From Methylobacter sp. (GTDB lineage Bacteria; Pseudomonadota; Gammaproteobacteria; Methylococcales; Methylomonadaceae): a DNA stretch of 64,000 nucleotides. A program made the translations under genes and the position numbers. Below the pieces are notes generated by a model. That model had not been told where the DNA came from. It saw only the letters and a program-made list of their open reading frames with translations, and made no database searches. Each line of letters opens with the position of its first letter. Position 1 is the first letter of the stretch. Shown piece by piece: positions 1 through 11,931 of the stretch. The stretch spans positions 27,551 to 91,550 of the forward strand of contig JAUYMY010000081.1 of the NCBI GenBank assembly GCA_030699385.1. Direction: 5' to 3'.

Positions 1-263
1 CTGGGGAATATAAAACAGATTATAAAATTGCTGCCGATTTTGAAATGTTGACTCGGTTGCTGGTCAGACAAAAAATAGCATGGTCATTTATTGATAGAGT
101 GACAGTAATAATGCGTTCAGGTGGATTGAGTGATAGTGGGTTAATGAGTCGTATTAAATTGAATTGTGAGATTGTCCGTGCGTGTAAGGAGAATGGTTTG
201 TACACGAATTGGTTATTTTTGGTACTAAAGCTCCCTATCCGATTGTTTGAGTTAATGCGTTGA
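1..263 (+). CDS. Glycosyltransferase family 2, C-terminal fragment (cut by window edge)
   Basis: Open in frame from base 3 to a TGA at 261-263; the 5' part lies outside the window. The visible 86 residues begin with a YKIAADFEML stretch, which resembles the conserved acidic motif near the end of the catalytic domain of GT2 enzymes of the WcaA/capsule type (compare GDYELLLREL in the GT2 at 26174). It continues with a basic, partly hydrophobic tail typical of these enzymes. It would transfer a sugar in polysaccharide or glycolipid synthesis. The family is reasonably clear; donor and acceptor cannot be told. A 349-bp AT-rich gap separates it from dapB. Confidence 0.65.
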   Translation, partial: GEYKTDYKIAADFEMLTRLLVRQKIAWSFIDRVTVIMRSGGLSDSGLMSRIKLNCEIVRACKENGLYTNWLFLVLKLPIRLFELMR

Positions 264-612
264 ATTAATTGCGTATTTTCAAGCTGTCAATTCAAGTATA
301 AAAAATTCATGATTGTGCCGGATTATGGGGGCTGTCGAAAAACGGAAATCAATAGATTCTCTAGCCAATTGTCGTGATATGAAAATCTGGGTGCGATTAA
401 AAGTGAGGGGAATGTGTAAAATACCGCAGGGCTACCGCATTTGACTTTTAAATATATTGTTTAATCAATATGTTGAAATATTTGATGCTGCTTTTAGACA
501 TTTTTTCTGTTTATAGGATATTGATTCTAAATAATTTTTATTTTAATGCGTTTGCCCTGGAGAAGTTACTGATAAGTGTCAAATATGGGGTGGGCAAACT
601 CGAACATTAGGA
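264..612. other. AT-rich intergenic region, no gene seen
   Basis: This gap between the convergent glycosyltransferase tail and dapB is AT-rich and has no open frame of note. A GGGGCTGTCGAAAAAC string near 329-344 looks like the type of sequence found at some insertion-sequence ends, but no transposase or matching inverted copy is visible, so nothing firm can be called. Confidence 0.4.
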
Positions 613-1419
<807 letters not shown>

Positions 1420-2568
1420 TTATCCTGTTAGTTTGTCGAAAAAGCTTTTTACGCCGTCAGTCCATGAGGACTCTTGCGGGCTATGATGTTTGCCGCCGCC
1501 GGACAAAGATTCATTGAGTTCTTCGACCAGCGCCTTTTGTTCTTTGGTCAAATGCACCGGCGTTTCCACCTGTACCTTGCACAATAAATCGCCGGCAGCG
1601 CCACCTCTAACCGGCTTGACGCCTTTGCCGCGCAAGCGGAACAATTTTCCGGTTTGCGTTTCGGCAGGAATTTTCAACAGCACTTTGCCGTTTAAGGTCG
1701 GCACTTCCAGTTCGCCGCCCAAACACGCGGTAGGAAAGCTGATAGGCACTTCGCAATATAAATTTGCGCCATCGCGGGTAAAAATCTCATGATCTTTGAC
1801 TTGCACCTGGACGTATAAATCGCCTGCCGGGCCGCCGTGTTCGCCGGCTTCACCTTCTCCAGCCAAACGAATGCGGTCTCCGGTATCGACGCCTGCCGGG
1901 ATTTTTGCCGACAAGGTTTTATTTTCTTGAACCCTGCCCTGACCATGACACGAACCGCAAGGGTCTTTTATCTGTTTGCCGGCGCCGCGACAAGTCGGAC
2001 AGGTTTGCTGGACTGAAAAAAAGCCCTGCTGCATCCTGACTTGGCCGTGACCGTGGCAGGTTGAGCAAATGACTGGGCTGGTGCCTTTTTTAGCGCCCGA
2101 ACCGCTACACACGCCGCAAGTCACTAACACCGGCACACGGATTTTAGCGTCGGTACCGAACACCGCTTCTTCGAGTGTCAATTCCAGGTTGTAACGCAAA
2201 TCTGAGCCGCGTTGGACATTGCTGCGTTGTTGTCTTCCCCCGCCACCGCCACCAAAAATGTCGCCAAAAATGTCGCTGAAACTTTCACCGGCACCAAAAC
2301 CGCCAAAGCCGCCCGCACCACGGCCGCCACCCATAGAAGGATCTATTCCGGCATGGCCGAACTGGTCGTAAGCAGAACGTTTTTTAGGATCGGATAAGAC
2401 CTCGTAAGCTTCTTTGATCAGCTTAAACTTGGCCTCAGCTTCGACCGGATTATCTTTATTTCGGTCAGGATGAAATTTCATCGCCTTACTGCGATAGCTT
2501 TTCTTAATCTCTGCGTCACTGGCGTTTCTGTCTACACCGAGAAGCTTGTAAAAATCTTCTTTTGCCAT
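1420..2568 (-). CDS. dnaJ: Chaperone protein DnaJ
   Basis: Type I Hsp40 co-chaperone that delivers substrates to DnaK and stimulates its ATPase. The 382-residue protein shows the J domain with HPD at 33-35, a Gly/Phe-rich linker at about 77-112, four CxxCxGxG zinc motifs at 152-159, 169-176, 191-198 and 205-212, and the C-terminal substrate-binding domains. Full length. It lies 277 bp downstream of dnaK, a gap that holds a CACGAAG-type palindromic repeat (about 2731-2797), which could attenuate or process the message between the two genes. Confidence 0.98.
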   Translation of the reverse strand: MAKEDFYKLLGVDRNASDAEIKKSYRSKAMKFHPDRNKDNPVEAEAKFKLIKEAYEVLSDPKKRSAYDQFGHAGIDPSMGGGRGAGGFGGFGAGESFSDIFGDIFGGGGGGRQQRSNVQRGSDLRYNLELTLEEAVFGTDAKIRVPVLVTCGVCSGSGAKKGTSPVICSTCHGHGQVRMQQGFFSVQQTCPTCRGAGKQIKDPCGSCHGQGRVQENKTLSAKIPAGVDTGDRIRLAGEGEAGEHGGPAGDLYVQVQVKDHEIFTRDGANLYCEVPISFPTACLGGELEVPTLNGKVLLKIPAETQTGKLFRLRGKGVKPVRGGAAGDLLCKVQVETPVHLTKEQKALVEELNESLSGGGKHHSPQESSWTDGVKSFFDKLTG

Positions 2569-2730
2569 GGTTCAATAGTCTATTGTTGGATTTTGGTGAT
2601 TATCATCGTCTAATTTTTTTCGGGACACCCCGTAATTCAGGATAAGAGACGGTTACGTTGCTGCGGCAATGTGGCTCCACATAGGTATCAAAAAGTCAGT
2701 TTGCTCAATTAATAATCGATGTTTATTAAA

Positions 2731-2797
2731 CCGCAAAAGAACGCGAAGGGACACGAAGTTTTTTCTTCGCGAGCTTCGTGTTCTTCGTAGTTTTATG
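2731..2797. repeat. Dispersed palindromic repeat, CACGAAG/CTTCGTG family, copy 1
   Basis: Imperfect inverted repeat with arms built on GAAGGGACACGAAG and CTTCGTGTTCTTCGTAG. Other copies occur at 16291, 40636, 52102, 53555 and 60724. This copy lies in the dnaK-dnaJ intercistronic gap and would form a hairpin in the mRNA. Confidence 0.7.
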
Positions 2798-2845
2798 TCT
2801 TAAGTTAATGACTCTGGGGGGTAAAGTACGCCCCCAGTCTACATT

Positions 2846-4777
2846 TTAGTTTTTATCGTCGTCTTTAACTTCCTCAAACTCGGCATCGACAACACCGTCA
2901 TCGGCCGCGTGTTCAGAAGCGCCGTGAGCACCTGAAGAGGCTTCGCCTTCAGATCCTGATTTTTGTGCATAAACACGTTCTGCCAGTTTACCGGACAACT
3001 CGGTCAAATCATTGGTTTTAGATTCAATTTCCGCTTTATCATCGCCTTTAACCGCTGTTTTCAGCGCTTCAATTGCGTGTTCAATGCTGGTTTTTTCTTC
3101 ACTGCCGACTTGATCGCCCAGTTCTTTCAGTGATTTTTCAGTGGCATGAATCATACCGTCTGCGTGATTGCGCGCATGAACCAGCTCGGTCAATTTACGG
3201 TCTTCGTCGGCATGGGCTTCGGCATCCTTAATCATACGTTCAACTTCGTCATCCGACAAACCACTGGATGCTTTGATGACAATAGATTGTTTTTTGCCGG
3301 TCGCCTTGTCTTTGGCCGACACGTTTAAAATACCGTTGGCATCAATGTCGAAAGCCACTTCAATTTGTGGCACACCGCGCGACGCAGGCGGAATATCGGC
3401 CAGATCAAAGCGCCCCAGCGATTTATTGGCCGCCGCTTTTTCACGCTCACCTTGCAGCACATGCACGGTTACAGCGGTTTGGTTGTCATCCGCCGTAGAG
3501 AACACTTGCGAAGCATTAGTTGGAATCGTGGTATTTTTCTCGATCAGCTTGGTCATGATGCCGCCCATCGTTTCAATACCCAGCGATAACGGAATCACAT
3601 CCAGCAACAACACATCTTTAACGTCGCCCGCCAAAACGCCAGCCTGAATAGCCGCACCCAAAGCTACCGCTTCATCAGGGTTAACGTCTTTGCGCGGTTC
3701 TTTGCCGAAGATGGCTTTTACCATTTCCTGCACTTTCGGCATACGGGTTTGACCGCCGACTAAAATCACGTCATCAATATCCGATGCTTTTAACTTCGCA
3801 TCTTTCAGCGCCATTTCGCAAGGGCCTTTAGTGCGGGTAATCAGTTCATCAACCAGCGATTCCAATTTGGCGCGGGTCAATTTGACGTTTAAATGCTTAG
3901 GGCCTGATGCATCGGCAGTAATGTACGGCAAATTCACATCAGTTTGCTGGCTTGAAGACAGCTCAATTTTGGCTTTTTCCGCTGCTTCTTTTAAACGTTG
4001 CAGAGCCAATGGATCATTATGAACATCAACACCGCTTTCTTTTTTAAATTCTGACGCAAGAAACTCTATCACTCTTGAGTCAAAATCTTCACCGCCCAAA
4101 AAGGTATCGCCGTTAGTTGATAACACTTCAAATTGATGCTCGCCTTCAATCTCGGCAATTTCGATAATGGAAACGTCAAAAGTACCGCCGCCTAAGTCAT
4201 ACACCGCAATTTTGGTATCGCCTTTAGGCTTATCCATACCGAAAGCCAATGCAGAAGCGGTCGGCTCGTTGATAATACGCTTAACTTCAAGACCGGCAAT
4301 ACGACCGGCATCTTTAGTCGCTTGGCGTTGCGAATCGTTGAAATAAGCCGGTACGGTAATCACCGCTTCGGTGACTTCTTCGCCTAAATAAGCTTCGGCG
4401 TCTTTTTTCAGCTTCATCAAAATACGTGCTGAAATTTCGGGAGACGCCATTTTTTTGCCGTGAACTTCAACCCACGCATCGCCATTTTCGGCTTCGACGA
4501 TTTTATAAGGCACCATTTTGATGTCTTTTTGCACGACATCATCTTTAAAGCGACGGCCGATCAAACGTTTGATCGCAAATACGGTATTTTTTGGATTGGT
4601 GACGGCTTGGCGTTTTGCCGATTGCCCTACCAACACTTCATCATCATTGGTAAACGCAATAATAGAAGGTGTGGTACGCGCGCCTTCGCTGTTTTCAATC
4701 ACTCTAGCGACGCCATTTTCCAGCACCGCAACGCACGAGTTTGTTGTTCCTAAATCTATGCCAATTATTTTAGCCAT
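2846..4777 (-). CDS. dnaK: Chaperone protein DnaK (Hsp70)
   Basis: ATP-dependent chaperone of the cytosol. The 643 residues include the N-terminal phosphate-binding [10 protein letters not shown] at 5-14, the [11 protein letters not shown] signature and the third Hsp70 signature ([11 protein letters not shown]), a beta-sandwich substrate domain and a charged tail with EEVKDDDK. Length is normal for gammaproteobacterial DnaK. ATG at 4777 has a GGAG site upstream. Second chaperone gene after grpE in the hrcA-grpE-dnaK-dnaJ order, so likely under HrcA/CIRCE control together with its neighbours. Confidence 0.99.
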   Translation of the reverse strand: MAKIIGIDLGTTNSCVAVLENGVARVIENSEGARTTPSIIAFTNDDEVLVGQSAKRQAVTNPKNTVFAIKRLIGRRFKDDVVQKDIKMVPYKIVEAENGDAWVEVHGKKMASPEISARILMKLKKDAEAYLGEEVTEAVITVPAYFNDSQRQATKDAGRIAGLEVKRIINEPTASALAFGMDKPKGDTKIAVYDLGGGTFDVSIIEIAEIEGEHQFEVLSTNGDTFLGGEDFDSRVIEFLASEFKKESGVDVHNDPLALQRLKEAAEKAKIELSSSQQTDVNLPYITADASGPKHLNVKLTRAKLESLVDELITRTKGPCEMALKDAKLKASDIDDVILVGGQTRMPKVQEMVKAIFGKEPRKDVNPDEAVALGAAIQAGVLAGDVKDVLLLDVIPLSLGIETMGGIMTKLIEKNTTIPTNASQVFSTADDNQTAVTVHVLQGEREKAAANKSLGRFDLADIPPASRGVPQIEVAFDIDANGILNVSAKDKATGKKQSIVIKASSGLSDDEVERMIKDAEAHADEDRKLTELVHARNHADGMIHATEKSLKELGDQVGSEEKTSIEHAIEALKTAVKGDDKAEIESKTNDLTELSGKLAERVYAQKSGSEGEASSGAHGASEHAADDGVVDAEFEEVKDDDKN

Positions 4778-4850
4778 TGAGTTGTTCTCCAGACTTGAAT
4801 TTATTAAAAAAGTAAAAGTTGTTACAAATATAAGGCTGCTTTATTTGATT

Positions 4851-5459
4851 TCAAGCCTGCTCATCAATACTTGGACTATCTGTCGGTTTTTGTTCGGCGG
4901 CTTTAGCGACCAAAACCATCGCAGGACGCAATAAACGTCCGTTCAACACATAACCTTTTTGAAACACATTAACCACAGTATTCGGCGCGGCGCCTTCTAC
5001 AGCCTGCATGGCCATGGCTTGATGCAGTTCAGCGTTAAACGGCTGGCCGAGCGGATCTATCATTTCAATGTTGAATTTTCCGAACACCGATTCGAATTGT
5101 TTAATGGTCAATTCGCTGCCTTCGCGAAATTTTTTCACCTCATCGCTGTCACCGGTCGCCGCCTGCAAACCTAAGACAAGACTATCTAAAACCGGCAATA
5201 GTTCTTTGGCAAAACCGGTTAAGGCAAATTTGTGCGCATCTTCCAGATCCTTTTGCGTCCGTCGTTTCAGATTTTCCATTTCCGCCTGTACCCGAACCGC
5301 TTTATCCCAGTTCTCCTGGGCTTTTTGCTCGGCTTCAACCAATGCCTGTTGTAATTCCTCAGGCGTCAACTCATGCCCAGCTAATTCGGTATGCGCCTCG
5401 CCAACGCTTTCGCTTTCAGTTTTAACCTGAGAGCTAGGCGCTTCCTGATCAGTACTCAT
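4851..5459 (-). CDS. grpE: Nucleotide exchange factor GrpE
   Basis: Homodimeric exchange factor that releases ADP from DnaK. The 202-residue protein has an acidic disordered N terminus, a long coiled-coil helix (about 40-110, with the EMENLKRRTQKD stretch) and a C-terminal beta domain carrying the family signature around FQKGYVLNGRLLRPAMV. Length is normal. ATG at 5459 follows an AGGAG site. It lies 62 bp downstream of hrcA and 73 bp upstream of dnaK on the same strand, consistent with one operon. Confidence 0.97.
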   Translation of the reverse strand: MSTDQEAPSSQVKTESESVGEAHTELAGHELTPEELQQALVEAEQKAQENWDKAVRVQAEMENLKRRTQKDLEDAHKFALTGFAKELLPVLDSLVLGLQAATGDSDEVKKFREGSELTIKQFESVFGKFNIEMIDPLGQPFNAELHQAMAMQAVEGAAPNTVVNVFQKGYVLNGRLLRPAMVLVAKAAEQKPTDSPSIDEQA

Positions 5460-5521
5460 TATTTATAACTCCTTAACATTTAAAATTAATAGCCATGCCA
5501 GACGGCTGAAAAAGACATTAT

Positions 5522-6640
5522 TCATAGTGGGGTCGTTGATTTTGGATTCAAGGCGGCACCTAATAATTTTGCCGTGACATCGACAAACGGAATGATTTTC
5601 TCGTAGGCCATGCGCGTCGGCCCGATCACGCCGAGTACCCCGACCACTTCGTCACTGACCGAATAAGATGAAGTCACCAGACTGCAATGGTCGAAGGCGC
5701 GGTAGCCCGATTCTTCGCCGATAAAAATTTGCACGCCGTCGGCTTTCATACATTGATCGAGCAAATGAATAACGCCTTGTTTTTGGCTGAAGGCTTCAAA
5801 CAGGCTTTTTAGCCGTTCCATATTCGACAACTCGGAAAAGCCCATTAAATTGGTTTCGCCGGTCAGCACATAGTCGTCTTTTTCACGATCCTGTTGAAAA
5901 GCCAATTGTGCCATTTTGACAGCATCCAACATACCCTTATTCATCTCGGGCTTTCCTGCTCGCGCCTTTTCAGCCAAATGCACATCTGTTGCCGACAGAT
6001 TTGTCATGCGTTCCTGATCGTCTTGCAACTCTTTCAGCACGGCTTTGCGCACCGCATCGAGACTGCGACCGGAATAAATTGAATTTAAATAATTGGCCGC
6101 CTGCTGCAACTCGGCGGCACTGAACACCCGTGAGGTGTGAATGATTTTGTTATGAACTTCCTGCTCATTGGTGACAAAAATGACCAACACGCGGTTATGG
6201 GATAAGGATAAAAACTCGATATGGCGCAAACACACCAATTCTCTTTTCGGCAGCGTCACCACCCCGGCCATTTGCGTTAATTCCGACAACAGCCGCGAGG
6301 CGACACCGATCGCATCATGCGCATCTTCGCTCAATGACAAGCCCTGATGCAACAAGGTTAAATCTTTGGATTCCAGCGGCTTGACCGTTAGCAAGCTGTC
6401 AACAAACAAACGATAACCGCTGACTGTAGGCACCCGTCCCGCCGACGTATGCGGCGAATGCACCAGACCCAAATCTTCCAGGTCGGCCATCACATTACGA
6501 ATGGTGGCCGGACTTAAATTCAAGTCCGAATCTTTGGCTAAAGCCCGCGAACCGACGGGTTGACCATCACTGATATATCGCTCTATCAGCGTTTTTAACA
6601 GCTGTAGCGACCGCCCATTTAAAACTTGCGTATTACTCAC
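5522..6640 (-). CDS. hrcA: Heat-inducible transcription repressor HrcA
   Basis: DNA-binding repressor of class I heat-shock genes that recognises CIRCE. The N-terminal winged helix (GQPVGSRALAKDSDL..SPATIRNVMADLE, about 24-57) and the C-terminal GAF-like dimerisation region are visible. I prefer the GTG at 6640 (372 residues): it has AGAGG 5 bases upstream and starts VSNTQVLNGRS. A longer reading from a GTG at 6667 would begin inside the CIRCE operator. First gene of hrcA-grpE-dnaK-dnaJ-dapB. Autoregulation is inferred from the CIRCE copy lying between its promoter and start codon. Confidence 0.95.
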   Translation of the reverse strand: MSNTQVLNGRSLQLLKTLIERYISDGQPVGSRALAKDSDLNLSPATIRNVMADLEDLGLVHSPHTSAGRVPTVSGYRLFVDSLLTVKPLESKDLTLLHQGLSLSEDAHDAIGVASRLLSELTQMAGVVTLPKRELVCLRHIEFLSLSHNRVLVIFVTNEQEVHNKIIHTSRVFSAAELQQAANYLNSIYSGRSLDAVRKAVLKELQDDQERMTNLSATDVHLAEKARAGKPEMNKGMLDAVKMAQLAFQQDREKDDYVLTGETNLMGFSELSNMERLKSLFEAFSQKQGVIHLLDQCMKADGVQIFIGEESGYRAFDHCSLVTSSYSVSDEVVGVLGVIGPTRMAYEKIIPFVDVTAKLLGAALNPKSTTPL

Positions 6641-6660
6641 ACCAACCTCTGCACCTGAAT

Positions 6661-6687
6661 TTAGCACTCCATTAGATCGAGTGCCAG
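6661..6687 (-). promoter_or_regulatory. CIRCE operator (HrcA binding site)
   Basis: TTAGCACTC, nine bases, then GAGTGCCAG: the consensus CIRCE inverted repeat (TTAGCACTC-N9-GAGTGCTAA) with two mismatches in the distal arm. It sits just downstream of a good sigma70 promoter and 21 bp upstream of the preferred hrcA GTG, the classical arrangement for HrcA repression. Confidence 0.93.
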
Positions 6688-6693
6688 AGCGGC

Positions 6694-6722
6694 AAAGTAT
6701 CAGCTCATTCGGTTGTTGTCAA
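6694..6722 (-). promoter_or_regulatory. Sigma70-type promoter of the hrcA operon
   Basis: On the minus strand TTGACA (6722-6717), a 17-base spacer, then TACTTT (6699-6694). The predicted start of transcription falls in or at the edge of the CIRCE arm, so bound HrcA would occlude the polymerase. No clear sigma32 promoter was recognised here. Confidence 0.75.
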
Positions 6723-6852
6723 TAAACGGCTGATGGCATTTGAGGATGGATAATAGAAAAAATAAAGTCCACGAAAGGCGCGAAAAAAACCAGTAAAAAT
6801 AATAGCATTGCTTTCTCATGTAATGAATGGACAATTTTTTAGGGGAATGCAT

Positions 6853-6990
6853 TAGGTTATTTCCGAGAAAGAATATCCCCCCTGATGATCTTGGGTTGTA
6901 GAAAAACAGAGTCCACGAAAATCACGAAAATCACGAAAGCCACGAAAATTTCGTGATTTTCGTGGACTCTTCTTATCAGGAAATAGCCTT
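6853..6990. mobile_element. MITE-like palindromic element, copy A (overlaps mdh stop)
   Basis: About 138 bp bounded by inverted ends (TTAGGTTATTTCC on the left, and the complement of GGAAATAGCCTTA on the right). Inside is a long stem made of GTCCACGAAAATCACGAAAA on one side and TTTCGTGATTTTCGTGGAC on the other. No coding capacity. The right terminus supplies the stop codon of mdh. Copies B (53389), C (46352) and D (63833) share ends and core; a related partial copy lies just left at about 6755-6850. Confidence 0.75.
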
Positions 6991-7969
6991 ATTTGAACAA
7001 ATGCCTAACCTCGTCCCTTTCTTCTTTTAATTCATCTTCGCTAAGACGCATTTTTTGCCGACTGAACTCGTTAATATCCAGTCCCCGGACAATACTCACC
7101 TCGCCCTCGACAACGGTGACCGGAAACGAGTAAATCAGACCGGACTCAATACCATAACTGCCGTCCGACAATATCGCCATACTCACCCAATCGCCCGCTT
7201 CGGTGCCGAAAATCCAGCTTTTCATCTGACCTATCGCAGCGTTTGCCGCCGATGCGGCACTGGACTGCCCTCTGGCTTTAATAACTTCTGCGCCCCGTTG
7301 CTGAACGAGGGGAATCAATTCATTGACATACCAGTCATTATCAACCAGCGACAAGGCGTTTTGCCCTTTGACTTTGGCGTGATGAATATCGGGATATTGC
7401 GTGGTCGAATGATTACCCCAAATCGTCATATTTTTCACATCGGCGGGCAACACACCGCATTTTTCTGCCAATTGGCTTAACGCACGGTTGTGATCCAACC
7501 GCGTCATTGCCGAAAAATTTTCTGACCTTAAATCAGGCGCATTGTTCAAGGCAATCAGCGCATTGGTATTGGCCGGGTTGCCGGTTACCAAAATTTTAAC
7601 AGTCCGGCTAGCCACATCATTCAACGCCTTGCCCTGGACTGCAAAAATCTCCGCATTGACGGCCAACAAATCCTTGCGCTCCATACCCGGGCCGCGTGGC
7701 CGCGCACCAACCAAAAAGACATAATCGACATTTTTGAATGCGGCTCTAGGATCGTCGGTGACTTCAACACGATGCAGCAACGGGAAGGCGCAATCTTTCA
7801 GCTCCATCAGCACGCCTTGCAAGGCGCTCATGGCCGGTGTTATTTCAAGCAGATGCAGGACGATAGGTTGGTCTGGGCCAAGCAACGCACCGGCCGCTAA
7901 GCGAAATAATAACGAATAGCTGATTTGCCCTGCGGCGCCGGTTACAGCAATGTGAACGGGTGTTTTCAT
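6989..7969 (-). CDS. mdh: Malate dehydrogenase
   Basis: NAD-dependent interconversion of malate and oxaloacetate, shared by the TCA and serine cycles. The 326-residue protein is of the 320-330 residue MDH type close to cytosolic enzymes. It shows [11 protein letters not shown] at 11-21, the substrate loop with R90-P-R92 and R98, [10 protein letters not shown] near 128-137, LDHNR at 158-162 and catalytic His187 in [14 protein letters not shown] at 7969 follows AAGGA with 7-base spacing. It is divergent from mtdA, so the two C1-assimilation transcription units share a 301-bp control region. The TAA stop lies at the very end of a MITE-like element. Confidence 0.96.
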   Translation of the reverse strand: MKTPVHIAVTGAAGQISYSLLFRLAAGALLGPDQPIVLHLLEITPAMSALQGVLMELKDCAFPLLHRVEVTDDPRAAFKNVDYVFLVGARPRGPGMERKDLLAVNAEIFAVQGKALNDVASRTVKILVTGNPANTNALIALNNAPDLRSENFSAMTRLDHNRALSQLAEKCGVLPADVKNMTIWGNHSTTQYPDIHHAKVKGQNALSLVDNDWYVNELIPLVQQRGAEVIKARGQSSAASAANAAIGQMKSWIFGTEAGDWVSMAILSDGSYGIESGLIYSFPVTVVEGEVSIVRGLDINEFSRQKMRLSEDELKEERDEVRHLFK

Positions 7970-8270
7970 TTATTTGTCCTTTAATTTTTTATATTTTTGT
8001 CTGCTTATTTGCAATAAGCCACCAAGCTAATCGGAAAATATGACGGCGTCCCCATTCCCGACCCATAAGCAGTATGCTGGCGATTCCTAACACCCCTGCC
8101 GTAAATCTATCCTTCGCAGATAATAGCGAAGATAAGCCCTCATATCAAAAAAACACGCCAATGCTAACAAGCCGCGCCTAAACAGGAAGCGGGGGCAATT
8201 GTTTATCGAGTATAATAAATCGGTTTGATGCCCGTATTTACTAGCAAACTAATCCATCACGAGTAAGTTA
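7970..8270. promoter_or_regulatory. Divergent mdh/mtdA control region
   Basis: 301 bp between divergent start codons. A perfect TATAAT occurs at 8211-8216 on the plus strand, about 60 bp upstream of mtdA and suitable as its -10 box, but I see no convincing -35 at 16-18 bp. AT-rich sequence near 7980-8000 could hold the mdh promoter. No hairpin or small gene was recognised. The mtdA start at 8271 follows CGAGTAAG. Confidence 0.4.
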
Positions 8271-9128
8271 ATGAAAAAACTGTTGTTCCAATTTGATACC
8301 GACACGCACCCCTCAGTTTTCGATACCGTTGTCGCCTATGATGGCGGCGCCGATCATGTCATCGGGCATGGCGGATTAACACCGGAAAATATTACCGCTT
8401 TGGTAGAAGGCACCATATTTACCCGTGCGCCCAAGGATAAAAAAAATACCGCCATTTTTGTCGGCGGCAGTGATATGGTGGCAGGGCAAGCCTTATTTAT
8501 TGCGGTGCAAAAACATTTTTTCCCCGGCTTTCAAGTATCGGTGATGCTCGACAGCAACGGCAGCAACACCACCGCCGCTGCCGCTGTTGCCAAAATGGCC
8601 TCCAGCAGCACTTTGGCCGGTAAAACCGCCGTCGTACTCGCCGGCACCGGCCCGGTCGGACAACGCGCCGCCGCCATGCTGGCGATGGAAGGCGCAGAAG
8701 TATCCATTACCGGGCGCAAAATAGAGCGCGTCATTCATGCCTGCAACAATATGAAAGCACGTTTTGGCGTAGAACTGACCCCGGTTGAAGCGGTCGATAA
8801 TGCGGCGCGCGCCAAAGCCATTGAACACGCCCACATCGTTTTCGCCACCGGCGCGGCCGGCATAGAATTGCTCAGCGCCGAACAATGGCAACACAACAGC
8901 CACATTGAAATGATGGCCGACGCCAATGCCACGCCGCCTCTCGGCATCGGCGGCACCGACGTGATGGACAAAGGCAATTTGCGCAGCGGCAAAATTATCT
9001 GGGGCGCTATCGGTTTCGGCTCGTTAAAATTGGCCTTGCACCGCGCCTGTATCGCCAAATTGTTTGAAGATAACAAACAGGTTTTTGATGCCGAAAACAT
9101 CTTTGCGTTGGCCAAGGACATGGCCTGA
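8271..9128 (+). CDS. mtdA: Methylene-tetrahydrofolate/methylene-tetrahydromethanopterin dehydrogenase (NADP)
   Basis: NADP-dependent dehydrogenase of the MtdA/MtdB family that interconverts methylene- and methenyl-pterins at the branch between formaldehyde oxidation and the serine cycle. The 285 residues match the family length. The dinucleotide-binding GTGPVGQRAA lies at 125-134 and the N-terminal FQFDTDTHPS block at 7-15 is characteristic. First gene of an mtdA-gck-glyA-(insertion)-ftfL run, all serine-cycle or C1-folate functions. MtdA is preferred over MtdB because of the serine-cycle neighbours and close MtdA-like N terminus; an alignment would settle it. Confidence 0.93.
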   Translation: MKKLLFQFDTDTHPSVFDTVVAYDGGADHVIGHGGLTPENITALVEGTIFTRAPKDKKNTAIFVGGSDMVAGQALFIAVQKHFFPGFQVSVMLDSNGSNTTAAAAVAKMASSSTLAGKTAVVLAGTGPVGQRAAAMLAMEGAEVSITGRKIERVIHACNNMKARFGVELTPVEAVDNAARAKAIEHAHIVFATGAAGIELLSAEQWQHNSHIEMMADANATPPLGIGGTDVMDKGNLRSGKIIWGAIGFGSLKLALHRACIAKLFEDNKQVFDAENIFALAKDMA

Positions 9129-9159
9129 ACCGCCGCAACATTGGGCTATTGGAGCCTTG

Positions 9160-10467
9160 ATGAGACAAGACGCCCTCAGCATTTTTCAGGCAGGCATAGC
9201 GGCTGCCGACCCGTATCGGGCAGTTAAGCGCCATCTTGAGCCAGCGCTGTTCGACGGTTATGCAAAAGTTCACCTGATCGCATTCGGCAAAGCCGCTTGT
9301 GCCATGGCACAAGCGGCGCAAGACATAATTCCGGCCGGCAAGCTGGCGGGCAAAGGCATAGCGGTCACCAATTATGAAAATGTAAGCAACGTCGATAATG
9401 TTGATGTCATCGGCGCAGGGCATCCCTTGCCCGATGCTGCCGGATTGGAAGCGGCGCAACGGATTGCCGAACGGGTGCAACTGGCACAACAAAATGAACT
9501 GGTTTTAGTGTTGGTCAGTGGCGGCGGTTCGGCGCTCATTCCCTATCCTGCTGGCCAAATCAGCCTGCAGGAAAAAATAGCCACCACCGATTTGCTGCTG
9601 GCCTCAGGCGCGACCATTAACCAGATTAACTGTGTGCGCAAACATTTATCGCACCTCAAAGGCGGTGGTTTGGCTAAGCTTGCGGCTCCCGCCCATTTAC
9701 ACGCGTTCATTTTATCCGATGTGTTAGGCGACGATTTAAGCGCCATTGCCAGCGGCCCGACTGTAGCTGATGATACGACTTACGCCGATGCAATTGGCGT
9801 TTTACAAGCCAAAGGCATTTGGCAGCAAGTGCCTGACACCGCCAGGCAACACCTGCAACAAGGCCAGCTGGGCGCTATCGCCGAAACGCCCAAGCCCGGC
9901 GACGACATTTTTAAAGCCACAGGACATACCTTGGTCGGCAGCAACACCATCAGCGTCAACGCAATGCTGGAAGCCGCCCGAAAATTGGGTTACGAAACAA
10001 ATTTGTACAGCGAGCATTTAACCGGCGAGGCCAAAGCAGAAGCCGAAAAATGGCTTAGTTACGCCAAAGCATTGCCCGTCAATAAGCCGCTAGCTTTACT
10101 GGCAGGCGGCGAAACCACGGTAACCTTAAACGGCAACGGGCGCGGCGGACGCAACCAGGAAATGGCGCTGGCGTTTGCGATTGCCGCTGAACAACAGGGC
10201 TTAAGCGGTGACTGGGTATTTCTAAGCGGCGGCACCGATGGCCGCGACGGCCCCACCGATGCGGCTGGCGGCATCGTTGATCCAAATACGCTAAAACGCA
10301 TGAAGCAAGCGGGTATCAATCCAACTGAACTACTTGAAAATAACGATTCTTACAGCGCGTTAAAAACATCCGGCGACTTGGTAATGACCGGCGCAACCGG
10401 CACCAATGTTGCCGATTTGCAAATCTTGTTGATTCGGCCTTTTTTGAATAAAAAGGGACACGGATGA
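9160..10467 (+). CDS. Glycerate 2-kinase (type II, MOFRL family)
   Basis: Phosphorylates glycerate to 2-phosphoglycerate, a step of the serine cycle. I choose ATG 9160 (435 residues), which has GGAG 5 bases upstream; an upstream in-frame start at 9064 would overlap mtdA without support. Visible are FGKA at 42-45, the SGGGSAL loop at 120-126, SDVLGDDLSAIASGPT, the RGGRNQE motif and GTDGRDGPTDAAGG of the C-terminal MOFRL domain. It lies 31 bp after mtdA and is probably cotranscribed. The last residues (KGHG-stop) are encoded by a dispersed repeat, so the native C terminus may have been altered slightly. Often named gck or garK-like/ttuD-like. Confidence 0.93.
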   Translation: MRQDALSIFQAGIAAADPYRAVKRHLEPALFDGYAKVHLIAFGKAACAMAQAAQDIIPAGKLAGKGIAVTNYENVSNVDNVDVIGAGHPLPDAAGLEAAQRIAERVQLAQQNELVLVLVSGGGSALIPYPAGQISLQEKIATTDLLLASGATINQINCVRKHLSHLKGGGLAKLAAPAHLHAFILSDVLGDDLSAIASGPTVADDTTYADAIGVLQAKGIWQQVPDTARQHLQQGQLGAIAETPKPGDDIFKATGHTLVGSNTISVNAMLEAARKLGYETNLYSEHLTGEAKAEAEKWLSYAKALPVNKPLALLAGGETTVTLNGNGRGGRNQEMALAFAIAAEQQGLSGDWVFLSGGTDGRDGPTDAAGGIVDPNTLKRMKQAGINPTELLENNDSYSALKTSGDLVMTGATGTNVADLQILLIRPFLNKKGHG

Positions 10468-10567
10468 CACGGATTTAACTGATAGGTACGGATAAAGCGG
10501 ATTATTTTAGAATCTGCAACCCAAAAAATCCGTGTAAATCCGTCTAATCTGTACCATCTGTATTCTA
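10455..10567. repeat. Dispersed ACACGGATGACACGGATTT palindromic repeat, copy 1
   Basis: Left arm GGACACGGATGACACGGATT, right arm containing AATCCGTGTAAATCCGTCTAATCTGT; the two halves are rough reverse complements. Other copies lie near 16027-16128 and 35334-35416. The left end provides the TGA stop codon of the glycerate kinase gene, and the repeat fills the gap before glyA. Confidence 0.75.
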
Positions 10568-10607
10568 TTTAGATCGACCAAATACTATTAATCCAGGAGT
10601 AAACACT

Positions 10608-11861
<1,254 letters not shown>

Positions 11862-11868
11862 TGGGTAG

Positions 11869-11896
11869 GTCGGGCAACTGCTTTTCGTTGCCCGAC
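11869..11896 (+). terminator. Terminator-like hairpin after glyA
   Basis: Perfect 10-bp stem GTCGGGCAAC / GTTGCCCGAC with an 8-base loop, followed by ATTTTGG. The T run is short, so it may be a REP-type hairpin rather than a strong terminator. It separates glyA from the inserted AbiC-like gene. Confidence 0.6.
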
Positions 11897-11931
11897 ATTT
11901 TGGATTTGTCCTCAATGCATTTATAAACTTT

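Noticed and set aside
329..344. GGGGCTGTCGAAAAAC string as an insertion-sequence end
   Set aside because: No matching inverted end, target duplication or transposase remnant is visible nearby.
8211..8216. Full sigma70 promoter for mtdA
   Set aside because: The TATAAT is perfect but no acceptable -35 box lies 16-18 bp upstream, so only a possible -10 is noted within the control region.
9064..9159. Upstream extension of the glycerate kinase start
   Set aside because: It lies inside mtdA in another frame, and GGAG before ATG 9160 supports the shorter protein, which begins as expected for the family.
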